A stretch of 8,187 nucleotides of DNA from an uncultured Caulobacter sp. (GTDB lineage: Bacteria; Pseudomonadota; Alphaproteobacteria; Caulobacterales; Caulobacteraceae): contig CALKHU010000010.1 in NCBI GenBank assembly GCA_937991555.1, positions 1 through 8,187 on the forward strand, in the 5' to 3' direction. The number at the start of each line of letters is the position of its first letter. Within the stretch, counting starts at the first letter, position 1. Of the stretch, positions 1 to 7,503 are shown piece by piece. Position numbers and translations under genes: made by a program. The notes under the pieces are model-generated. The model searched no databases, had not been told where the DNA came from, and was given only the letters and a program-made list of their open reading frames with translations.

Positions 1-209
1 GGCGTCGGCGGCGTCGGCGCGACGATCTCGGCCGCGACCGCAGGGCGCTCCGGCGCCGCGGGCGGCCCTGACGGAGACGGTCGACCCAGCAGCCACAGAA
101 GGCCGAGATGGACCCCCACGACGACCATCACCGCCGCCGTGCGGACCCGGGCCCTGCGCGCGCGGCGACCCGGGACCACGCGCGCGGAATCGGGGGGCGG
201 TGGAGGCAT
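1..209 (-). CDS. TonB-like single-span protein, N-terminal part (runs off the left edge)
   Basis: The first 69 residues of a minus-strand gene are visible. A short proline-rich start is followed by an arginine-rich stretch (about residues 10-23), a hydrophobic span (about residues 24-42, containing VHLGLLWLLG), and then a segment rich in proline and alanine that ends in TPPTP at the window edge. A basic cytoplasmic tail, one membrane anchor and a proline-rich periplasmic stretch is the architecture of TonB-type energy transducers, which couple the inner-membrane proton gradient to outer membrane receptors. It is also found in some TolA-like and cell-wall proteins. The diagnostic C-terminal TonB domain is outside the window, so the family is an inference. 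The ATG at 209-207 is the first start in frame and has no strong ribosome-binding site. The gene is divergent from the OmpA-domain lipoprotein gene. Confidence 0.55.
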   Translation of the reverse strand, partial: MPPPPPDSARVVPGRRARRARVRTAAVMVVVGVHLGLLWLLGRPSPSGPPAAPERPAVAAEIVAPTPPT

Positions 210-329
210 TCGCGCCAGCCTGCACCTGACCGCGTCAGGAACATGGCGTGAAACATAGATATCGCGAGATTTTCGTCGATGACCGGCAGAAGCGCCAGTC
301 AAGCCTGAACAACGGAGTTCCAGCTGGGC

Positions 330-353
330 CTAAACGCGGCAATCCGCGTTTGG
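330..353. repeat. Inverted repeat with a 4-base loop
   Basis: AAACGCGG (332-339) is followed by CAAT (340-343) and its exact complement CCGCGTTT (344-351). The stem extends to 10 pairs with one G-T pair and a closing C-G (330-353). No run of T follows on either strand, and it lies between divergent genes, so a terminator is not the obvious reading. It may be a leader-RNA hairpin or an operator. The structure is directly visible; its role is unknown. Confidence 0.6.
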
Positions 354-384
354 TTCCACCCGATTTCAGGCCGGTCTCCGCTTC

Positions 385-390
385 TACAAT
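385..390 (+). promoter_or_regulatory. Possible -10 element for the OmpA-domain lipoprotein gene
   Basis: TACAAT differs from the sigma-70 -10 consensus TATAAT by one base and lies in the most AT-rich part of the region, about 110 bases before the start codon. The sequence 17 bases upstream does not resemble TTGACA, so this is only a candidate. Confidence 0.22.
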
Positions 391-488
391 ACTTTCCAAC
401 AACGCCATTTTTCCGACCCATGGCCGTCATTATTGCGCCAAGTCCGCGACGACAGCTGTGATGGCGCGCGACTGCCGTGCGCAATGAC

Positions 489-504
489 GGAGGAATTCAA
501 CTTG
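489..504 (+). promoter_or_regulatory. Ribosome-binding site that selects the TTG start
   Basis: GGAGG at 489-493 is a near-perfect Shine-Dalgarno sequence. Eight bases separate it from the in-frame TTG at 502-504. The alternative ATG at 484 lies upstream of the Shine-Dalgarno, and the ATG at 514 is 20 bases beyond it. The TTG also begins a compact lipoprotein signal peptide, so spacing and protein features agree. Confidence 0.7.
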
Positions 505-1053
505 ATCAGATCGATGTCCAGGGCCGCCGCGACCGGCGGCGTGCTCATCCTCGCGGGCCTCGGGACCACCGCCTGCGCCACCAAGGGCTTCGTGCGCGAG
601 CGGGTGGCGGTGGTCGACAGCCGGGTCACCCAGGTGGACGGCACCGCCAAGGAAGCGCTCGAGCGGGCGACGGCCGCCGGACGCCTCGCCGAGGGCAAGT
701 TCCTGTACCAGGTGGTGCTGTCGGACGACTCGGTGAAGTTCCCGACCGACCAGGACAGCCTGTCGCCCGAGGCCGAGGCGCGCCTCGCCGAACTGGCCCA
801 GCGGCTGTCCAGCGAGAACCGCAACGTCTACCTGGAGATCCAGGGCTTCACCGACTCCACCGGCGACGAGGACTACAACGAGCGCCTCGGGGCCGCGCGG
901 GCCGAGGCGGTGCGGCGCTACCTCAACCGCTCCGGCGTCGCCCTCAACCGGATGGCGACGATCTCCTACGGCGAGGACCAGCCGGTGGCGTCCAACGACA
1001 CCCCGGAAGGGCGGTCCCAGAACCGCCGGGTGACGATCATCGTCCTCAGCTAG
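502..1053 (+). CDS. OmpA-domain lipoprotein (Pal-like, peptidoglycan-associated)
   Basis: Predicted 183 residues from the TTG start. Residues 1-24 form a basic then hydrophobic signal peptide, and GTTAC ends in Cys25, a plausible lipid-attachment cysteine although the lipobox lacks the usual leucine at -3. Residues about 29-65 are charged and heptad-like, suggesting a short coiled coil. The rest is an OmpA C-terminal domain with FTDSTGDEDYNERLGAARAE and NRRV. Asp118 and Arg133 are 15 residues apart, the same spacing as Asp271 and Arg286 of E. coli OmpA, which bind the diaminopimelate side chain of peptidoglycan. The protein should therefore tether the outer membrane to the cell wall from the periplasm. 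It resembles Pal, but no tol genes are adjacent, so a generic OmpA-family lipoprotein is the safer name. Its TAG stop abuts the stop of the convergent ABC gene. Confidence 0.88.
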   Translation: MIRSMSRAAATGGVLILAGLGTTACATKGFVRERVAVVDSRVTQVDGTAKEALERATAAGRLAEGKFLYQVVLSDDSVKFPTDQDSLSPEAEARLAELAQRLSSENRNVYLEIQGFTDSTGDEDYNERLGAARAEAVRRYLNRSGVALNRMATISYGEDQPVASNDTPEGRSQNRRVTIIVLS

Positions 1054-1057
1054 CTAG
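1050..1057. other. CTAGCTAG palindrome holding both convergent stop codons
   Basis: The lipoprotein gene ends in TAG at 1051-1053 and the ABC gene ends in TAG read at 1056-1054 on the other strand, with no base between. The two stops sit inside the 8-base palindrome CTAGCTAG. Confidence 0.9.
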
Positions 1058-2874
1058 GCCGGATCGAACTCGCTGACGAGGTGGCCGGGGGCCACCTCCT
1101 TCAGCGCCGGCGGGATCACCGGCGCCGAGGGGTCCACCGGCAGCCGCGACGGCAGGAAGCGCAGCGCCGACCTCGGGTCCATCGGGGACGGCGGCTCGCC
1201 CTGCAGCTTAACCCGCTCGCGGGTTCGCTCGATCGTCGGATCGGGGATCGGCGCGGCCGACAGCAGCGCCCGCGTGTAGGGATGCCGGGGGTTCTCGTAG
1301 AGCTGCTCGCGGCTGGCCTGCTCCATCACACGGCCCAGGTAGAGCACCAGCACCCGGTGGCTGATCTCGCGGACGACCGCGAGATCGTGGCTGATGAACA
1401 TCATCGCCATGCCGAGCTGCTTCTGGAGGTCGATGAGCAGGTCGATGATCTGGGCGCGGATCGAGACGTCGAGCGCGCTGACCGCCTCGTCGCAGATGAC
1501 CAGCTTCGGCTCCAGGATCATCGCCCGGGCGATGCCGACGCGCTGGTTCTGGCCGCCGGACAGTTCGTGCGGGTAGCGGTTGATCAGCGCCGGCGACAGG
1601 CCGCAGCGCTCCATCATGGCCGCTGTCGCCGCCTCGCGCTCGCGCCGCTTCAGGCCGGGGCGGAACACCTGCAGGGGCTCGGCGATCGAGTCGCCGATGG
1701 TCATCCGCGGGTCGAGGCTGGCGAGCGGGTCCTGGAACACGATCTGGAGGTCGCGGCGCGCGGCCCGCAGGGTCTCGCGGTCGGCGTGGGTGATGTCCTT
1801 GCCGAGCACCGTGACCGAGCCGCCGAGCTCGCCGCCGCCGGGCGGCAGCAGGTTGAGCGCCGCCCGGGCGAGGGTCGACTTGCCGCTGCCGCTCTCGCCG
1901 ACGACGCCGAGGGTCTCCCCCCGGCGGACCTGGAAGCTGACGCCGTCCACCGCCCGGAGGGGAACCTTGCGGCCGAGCACGCCCTGGCGGACGTCGAACC
2001 AGACCTTCACGTCCTTGCCCTCGACCACCACCTCGGCGTCGGCCGGGGCGGGGGCGATCTCGGGCCGGCCGCCGCGGTCGTCGCGGTCCAGGCGCGGAAT
2101 CGCCGCCAGCAGGGCCCGGGTGTAGTCCGTCGCCGGGCGGGCGAAGATCGTCCCGACCGGTCCCTCCTCGACGTAGGCCCCGTCCTTCATCACGCAGACG
2201 CGGTCGGCGAGGCGGGCGATGACGCCCATGTCGTGGGTGATCAGCACCATGGCCGCGCCGGTCTCGCGGATCAGCTCGGCCATCAAGTCGAGAATCTCGG
2301 CCTGGACGGTGACGTCCAGCGCGGTAGTCGGCTCGTCGGCGATCAGCAGGCGCGGCTCGCAGGCCATGGCGGCGGCGATCATAACCCGCTGGCGCATGCC
2401 GCCCGACAGCTCGTGCGGGTACTGGTTCATGCGCCGCTCGGCCTCGGGGATGCGGACCCGCTTCATCCAGTCGAGGGCGCGCGCCCTGGCCTCCCGGGCC
2501 GACAGGCCGAGATGGAAGCGCAGCGGCTCCATGATCTGCTCGCCGATCTTCACATGCGGGGTCAGGGCGGTGAGCGGGTCCTGGAAGATCATCGTCATCT
2601 TCGAACCGCGCAGCCGGTTCAGCTCCGACGGCTTCAGGCCAAGGAGCTCCTGCCCCTCGAAGCGCGCCGACCCGGTCGCCGATCCGTTCTGGGCCAGCAG
2701 CCCCATCACGGTCATGAAGGTCTGGCTCTTGCCGCTGCCGCTCTCCCCGACGACGCCCAGGCATTCGCCGGCCTGCACCGTCAGGGACACCCCGCGGACG
2801 GCCTCGACGACGCCGTCGTGGGTCCGGAACGAGACCTTCAGGTCGTCGACGGCGAGAACGGGCGGCTGGGACAC
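1054..2874 (-). CDS. Peptide/nickel-type ABC transporter ATPase with two fused nucleotide-binding domains
   Basis: Predicted 606 residues. Two ABC ATPase domains are fused. The first has Walker A GESGSGKS (43-50), Q-loop Gln98, signature LSGGMRQ (156-162), Walker B LLIADE (176-181) and His214. The second has Walker A GESGSGKS (326-333), Gln381, LSGGQ (438-442), LVICDE (458-463) and His496. Both sites look catalytically complete. The DPLTALTPH and DPLASLDPR stretches and the C-terminal HPYTRALLSA belong to the OppD/OppF class, and the fusion matches YejF or GsiA, which power uptake of peptides or related solutes at the inner membrane. The C-terminal GEPPSPMDP (559-567) is present, but the usual CxFxxRCP cysteines that follow are replaced by ALRFLPSRLP. 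The start is a GTG at 2874 with GGAG nine bases upstream; longer readings in this frame run into the hydrolase gene. No permease or binding-protein gene is nearby. Confidence 0.9.
   Translation of the reverse strand: MSQPPVLAVDDLKVSFRTHDGVVEAVRGVSLTVQAGECLGVVGESGSGKSQTFMTVMGLLAQNGSATGSARFEGQELLGLKPSELNRLRGSKMTMIFQDPLTALTPHVKIGEQIMEPLRFHLGLSAREARARALDWMKRVRIPEAERRMNQYPHELSGGMRQRVMIAAAMACEPRLLIADEPTTALDVTVQAEILDLMAELIRETGAAMVLITHDMGVIARLADRVCVMKDGAYVEEGPVGTIFARPATDYTRALLAAIPRLDRDDRGGRPEIAPAPADAEVVVEGKDVKVWFDVRQGVLGRKVPLRAVDGVSFQVRRGETLGVVGESGSGKSTLARAALNLLPPGGGELGGSVTVLGKDITHADRETLRAARRDLQIVFQDPLASLDPRMTIGDSIAEPLQVFRPGLKRREREAATAAMMERCGLSPALINRYPHELSGGQNQRVGIARAMILEPKLVICDEAVSALDVSIRAQIIDLLIDLQKQLGMAMMFISHDLAVVREISHRVLVLYLGRVMEQASREQLYENPRHPYTRALLSAAPIPDPTIERTRERVKLQGEPPSPMDPRSALRFLPSRLPVDPSAPVIPPALKEVAPGHLVSEFDPA
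1078..1098 (+). terminator. Strong GC hairpin, possible terminator for the lipoprotein gene
   Basis: GAGGTGGCC (1078-1086), loop GGG, then GGCCACCTC (1090-1098) form a perfect 9-pair stem starting 24 bases after the lipoprotein stop. No T-run follows, so it is not a classical intrinsic terminator, but it sits where one would be needed. It lies inside the 3' coding end of the convergent ABC gene, where it encodes part of the last dozen or so residues. Confidence 0.4.
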
Positions 2875-2947
2875 GGCGATACGCTCCGCGAGCAGGATGG
2901 CGAGGCCGCCGACCTTAGTGATCCCGGCCTGACGCGCAAATGAACGA

Positions 2948-3814
2948 TCAGTCGGACTGGGCGAGAACCGCCAGAATGGCGTCGAACGCCTCGGTTTCGT
3001 CCAGCATCGGCGCGTGACCGACGCCCGGAACCTCGGCGAAGGCGAGGTGGGGCGCCGCCTCGCGCATTCTCGCGGCGATGGACGGGCTGACGATGTCCGA
3101 GGTCGCGCCGCGGACGAGCAGGGCGGGGCGGCCGGCGACCAGGGCGCCGAAGAAGGGCCACAGATCCGGCGCGGGCGCGGCCGGGTCGGCGGCGCGGATC
3201 GGCACGGCGATGTCGGCGTCATAGTCCAGCACCGGGCGGCCGGCTTCCTCGCGGAAGGTCCGGCGGGCCATGCGGTCCCAGTCGGCGTCGCCGTAGTGCG
3301 GGAAGACGACCGCGTTGTTGGCCTTCACCCAGGCGGCGGCGCCCGACCAGTCATCGACCTCGGCGCTGACGCCGACATAGCCGGCGATGCGGGCGAGGCC
3401 CTCCGGCGCGATCTCGGGCCCGACGTCGTTGAGCACGGCGGCGGCGATGGCGCCGGGGCGCATCGCCGCCAGGGTCATCATGATCAGCCCGCCCATGCTG
3501 GTGCCGATGAAGGCGGCGCGGCCGATTGCCTGGTCGTCGAGCAGGGCCATGACATCGGCGGCGTAGACGGCGGGGTTGTAGGTCAGCGGGTCGGCCGCCC
3601 TCTGCGAGCCGCCGCGTCCGCGCACGTCGACGGCGATCACGCGCCGGCCCGTGGCGCCGACGAGGGCGGGGGCCAGGTCCTCGAAGTCGCGGGCGTTGCG
3701 GGTCAGGCCATGGATGCAGACCACCGGCGCCAGGTCGGCCTTGCCGGGATAGTCGCGGGCGTGAAGCGTCAGGCCGTCGGCCGAGCGCCAGTGGAGGGAT
3801 CTGAAGGCGGTCAT
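2948..3814 (-). CDS. Alpha/beta hydrolase
   Basis: Predicted 288 residues, a normal length for the fold. Visible elements in order are the oxyanion-hole HG (35-36, in VVCIHGLTRN), the DVRGRGGS turn (63-70), the nucleophile elbow GTSMGG with Ser106, a lid region around 150-190, Asp240 in GATSDIV as the likely acid, and His267 in GVGHAPM. The Ser-Asp-His triad is therefore intact. No signal peptide is seen, so it should be cytoplasmic. The family covers esterases, lipases, epoxide hydrolases and C-C bond hydrolases, and the sequence alone does not fix the substrate. It starts at ATG 3814 with a weak AAGAAG site upstream. Its stop is 73 bases before the ABC gene on the same strand, so the two are probably co-transcribed; a link to processing imported solutes is only a guess. 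Confidence 0.88.
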   Translation of the reverse strand: MTAFRSLHWRSADGLTLHARDYPGKADLAPVVCIHGLTRNARDFEDLAPALVGATGRRVIAVDVRGRGGSQRAADPLTYNPAVYAADVMALLDDQAIGRAAFIGTSMGGLIMMTLAAMRPGAIAAAVLNDVGPEIAPEGLARIAGYVGVSAEVDDWSGAAAWVKANNAVVFPHYGDADWDRMARRTFREEAGRPVLDYDADIAVPIRAADPAAPAPDLWPFFGALVAGRPALLVRGATSDIVSPSIAARMREAAPHLAFAEVPGVGHAPMLDETEAFDAILAVLAQSD

Positions 3815-3965
3815 CTGCTTCTTGTATGGCGCTGCACGGTCCGGCGTCGAGCCGCGACGGATCGCCGCGATAACGACGTCATCTCGACGGTAGAAAATGC
3901 TCGCGCTAGGGGAAGGTAGAATTCAAGCGGGAATGGTAACTGGACGGCAGAGTTCGTTCAAAGGC

Positions 3966-3991
3966 GAAATATTCTTATAGAACAATATATT
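3966..3991. promoter_or_regulatory. AT-rich block with nested dyads
   Basis: Within this 26-base block lie TTCT-TAT-AGAA (3972-3982), AATATT (3968-3973) and the self-complementary AATATATT (3984-3991). Such a block in a GC-rich genome is a likely promoter core or protein-binding site (H-NS-like, IHF or a repressor), but no factor can be named from sequence. It could serve either divergent gene. Confidence 0.35.
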
Positions 3992-4033
3992 GGGGACCCG
4001 CCTCTTGCGGTTCGATCAACCAGCGCGTGAAGG

Positions 4034-4081
4034 GTTCAGGCGCGCTCACAGACTCCGCCGCCGGGTGCAGCGCGCCTGAAC
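4034..4081. repeat. Perfect 13-pair inverted repeat in the MipZ-like gene leader
   Basis: GTTCAGGCGCGCT (4034-4046) is exactly complementary to AGCGCGCCTGAAC (4069-4081), with a 22-base loop (4047-4068). The pairing stops sharply at both ends. No T-run follows, so it is not a standard terminator. It could be a binding site for a dimeric regulator, an RNA hairpin, or a relic of a mobile element end. One GANTC site lies in the loop and another begins at the first base after the right arm. Confidence 0.75.
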
Positions 4082-4112
4082 GACTCCCGCGCCAGGGGCT
4101 CCCCGTTGACTC
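4051..4112. promoter_or_regulatory. Cluster of three GANTC (CcrM-type) sites
   Basis: GACTC occurs at 4051-4055, 4082-4086 and 4108-4112, all within 62 bases upstream of the MipZ-like gene and nowhere else in this intergenic region. In Caulobacter the adenine of GANTC is methylated by CcrM, and the regulator GcrA acts at promoters with methylated sites; mipZ is among the genes reported to respond to this pair. The third site overlaps TTGACT (4106-4111), a -35-like hexamer, although a good -10 is not obvious downstream. Function is inferred from position only. Confidence 0.45.
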
Positions 4113-4134
4113 GAGCGCGCTTATGTCCGCTCGA
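4111..4134. repeat. 7-pair inverted repeat just upstream of the MipZ-like gene
   Basis: TCGAGCG (4111-4117) pairs with CGCTCGA (4128-4134) around a 10-base loop. It overlaps the last GANTC site and lies 30 bases before the preferred start codon, a position suited to an operator or leader hairpin. Confidence 0.45.
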
Positions 4135-4163
4135 ATAAATCAATGGTTGGGGGAATGCCTGGA

Positions 4164-5093
4164 ATGTTCGGCGACCAGCAGAGCGGTAAGCGAGACGACA
4201 CTGGCGGCCGCGAGGCGACGGCCCCGCGCAAGTACCGCGCCCGGGTCGTTGTGGTGGGCAATGAGAAGGGCGGCGCCGGCAAATCCACCATGGCGGCCCT
4301 CATCGCGGTATCCATGCTTTATCGCGGGCAACGGGTCGCCGTTATGGACCTGGATCTACGTCAGCAGAGTCTCTCGCGGTTCTTCACAAATCGACGCCAG
4401 TGGCTACCGGCCGCCAGTGTCGAAGCTCCAATGCCTCTAGAGTACAAGCTGGTCGATCGGCCCGCGAGCATTGCGGACAATCAAGCGCTGGCCTGTCGCC
4501 TGTTCGATGAAGCGCTCGCTATGGCGATGCGAGAGGCGGACCTGGTGGTGATCGACACCCCGGGGAGCGATACGGCGCTGTCGCGCGCGGCGCATCTGCA
4601 GGCCGATCTTGTCGTCACGCCCATGAACGACAGCTTCGTGGACTTCGACGTCATCGGGCATGTGGATGCGGTGACCACGCAGCTGCTTCAGCCGAGCCAC
4701 TATGCGGAGACAGTTCTGCGGGCGCGGGACCTGCGTTCTCGCCACAGGCGCAACCTCGACTGGGTTGTGGTGCGCAATCGTCTTGCCGGCGCCGACACGA
4801 AGAATGCGGAGCGGATCACCAACGCGCTTGACAGTCTTGGCCAGGAGGTCGGCTTTCGTCTCGCGCCGCCGATGCGAGAGCGGGTGGTGTACCGTGAGAT
4901 GTTCCCCTTCGGCCTGACGTTGGCGGACGTGTCGCCGCGCCTTCGCCCAGGCAATGTCACCGCCCCCAAACAGGCCGCCCGAGAAGAGGTAAACGCCTTC
5001 CTTGAGGCCCTTGGGTTGATTGTGCTGCGCCGAGCGGAACCCCCCACGCTGCGGCAAGACCACCCTGACGAGGTCTATGCAGACGCAGTCTGA
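4164..5093 (+). CDS. mipZ: MipZ-like division-site ATPase (ParA/MinD family)
   Basis: Predicted 309 residues. MipZ is a ParA-family ATPase that binds ParB at the origin regions, forms a polar gradient and inhibits FtsZ polymerisation, so the ring forms at midcell. The sequence shows the deviant Walker A motif GNEKGGAGKST, with signature Lys35 and P-loop Lys40, then MDLDLRQ containing Asp64 (the position of Asp42 in Caulobacter crescentus MipZ, needed for hydrolysis), IDTPG (130-134), and the MipZ-typical NDSFVDFD (155-162) and YREMFPFGLTL (243-253). These last motifs separate it from ordinary ParA and MinD. About 25 polar residues precede the ATPase core, which is longer than I recall for C. 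crescentus MipZ. The start at ATG 4164 is preferred because GGGGGA lies nine bases upstream; ATG 4143 in frame has no such site. Codons are less GC-biased than in neighbours. It is divergent from the hydrolase gene and 60 bases before nadE on the same strand. Confidence 0.88.
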   Translation: MFGDQQSGKRDDTGGREATAPRKYRARVVVVGNEKGGAGKSTMAALIAVSMLYRGQRVAVMDLDLRQQSLSRFFTNRRQWLPAASVEAPMPLEYKLVDRPASIADNQALACRLFDEALAMAMREADLVVIDTPGSDTALSRAAHLQADLVVTPMNDSFVDFDVIGHVDAVTTQLLQPSHYAETVLRARDLRSRHRRNLDWVVVRNRLAGADTKNAERITNALDSLGQEVGFRLAPPMRERVVYREMFPFGLTLADVSPRLRPGNVTAPKQAAREEVNAFLEALGLIVLRRAEPPTLRQDHPDEVYADAV

Positions 5094-5122
5094 GCCTTGC
5101 CGGTGACGGAACTGGGCTGGTA

Positions 5123-5149
5123 AGTCCCCACTTCCAGAGGGATGGGACT
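5123..5149 (+). promoter_or_regulatory. Small hairpin over the nadE ribosome-binding site
   Basis: AGTCCC (5123-5128) can pair with GGGACT (5144-5149). The right arm includes GGGA, which is spaced six bases from the preferred nadE start at 5154, and the loop holds GAGGG. Pairing could partly hide the start region, but a six-pair stem is weak evidence. Confidence 0.25.
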
Positions 5150-5153
5150 GTCC

Positions 5154-7220
<2,067 letters not shown>

Positions 7221-7503
7221 CGCCTCGTGATGCAGTGCAGCCACAGTTCAGGTAACGCCGGGCCCTGACGCTGGAAAACCTGGGCGAGGTGGCGTATGGT
7301 CGCAGCAGCGTGGCGTCGGCTTTGCGACATTGGAACCATTTCTGGGTCCGCGCGTTGCTCGGTCGGCCGTAGGGTGAGGCGCGTTCGGGGGCCGGCAGGG
7401 TTCAGGTTGAACACCAGTCAGCACCAAGACCTGCACACCAGACGCAACCATTTGGTCGGCGCCGGACGTTCGGCGTGGTTTGATTTTGAGCGAGGGGCTC
7501 ATC
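7221..7503. other. Intergenic region before the outer membrane barrel gene
   Basis: This 283-base gap follows nadE. Short frames crossing it on both strands lack motifs. It contains GTTCA-GGT-TGAAC (7400-7412), a small dyad that could be an operator. I see neither a clear terminator with a T-run nor a convincing promoter, and no GANTC site. Confidence 0.5.
7400..7412. repeat. Short dyad GTTCA-N3-TGAAC
   Basis: Two perfect 5-base arms flank GGT about 90 bases before the start of the outer membrane barrel gene. It has the form of an operator half-site pair, but a dyad this short is expected by chance fairly often. Confidence 0.25.

Larger units (their letters stand above)
210..501. other. Divergent intergenic region, less GC-rich than the flanking genes
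   Basis: This 292-base stretch separates the TonB-like gene from the OmpA-domain lipoprotein gene, so it should hold promoters for both. It contains a strong hairpin (330-353) and a TACAAT hexamer at 385-390 that could be a -10 element for the plus-strand gene, though no good -35 lies 17 bases upstream. On the minus strand a TTGACT at 302-297 resembles a -35 box but lacks a convincing -10 partner. A GTG at 248 with AGGA upstream opens a 79-codon frame ending at 487, but its composition and lack of recognisable motifs make it a doubtful gene. Confidence 0.5.
3815..4163. other. Divergent intergenic region between the hydrolase and MipZ-like genes
   Basis: These 349 bases carry no gene that I can support. 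Frames crossing the part nearest the MipZ-like gene lack motifs and read as chance. The region contains an AT-rich block (3966-3991), a 13-pair inverted repeat (4034-4081), a 7-pair inverted repeat (4111-4134) and three GANTC sites (4051, 4082, 4108). The line 3961-4020 is 26/60 G+C, far below the flanking genes. Promoters for both divergent genes should lie here. Confidence 0.6.

Noticed and set aside
1..18. Tandem GGCGTCGGC copies at the left edge
   Set aside because: They encode the Pro/Thr-rich stretch of the TonB-like protein and fit ordinary low-complexity coding repeats.
248..255. GTGAAACA, an exact half of the ParB site parS (noted because a MipZ-like gene is in the window)
   Set aside because: The other half-site is not present: the preceding eight bases match the consensus at only two positions.
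248..487. A 79-codon plus-strand frame starting at GTG 248, possibly a leader peptide before the lipoprotein gene
   Set aside because: AGGA lies at a fair distance upstream, but the peptide has no motifs or membrane span and its codon use is unlike real genes here; it may be chance.
1081..2943. A 620-codon plus-strand frame opposite the ABC gene
   Set aside because: Rich in His, Arg, Asp and Ala with no recognisable motif; explained by the codon bias of the ABC gene, whose ATPase motifs are unambiguous.
2875..3222. A 116-codon upstream extension of the ABC gene
   Set aside because: It runs into the hydrolase gene in another frame, is low-complexity Pro/Arg/Ser, and is unnecessary because a GTG with a Shine-Dalgarno sits right before the first ABC strand.
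4027..4440. A 137-codon plus-strand frame overlapping the MipZ-like gene start
   Set aside because: It overlaps the well-supported MipZ reading frame, has no motifs and crosses the inverted repeats.
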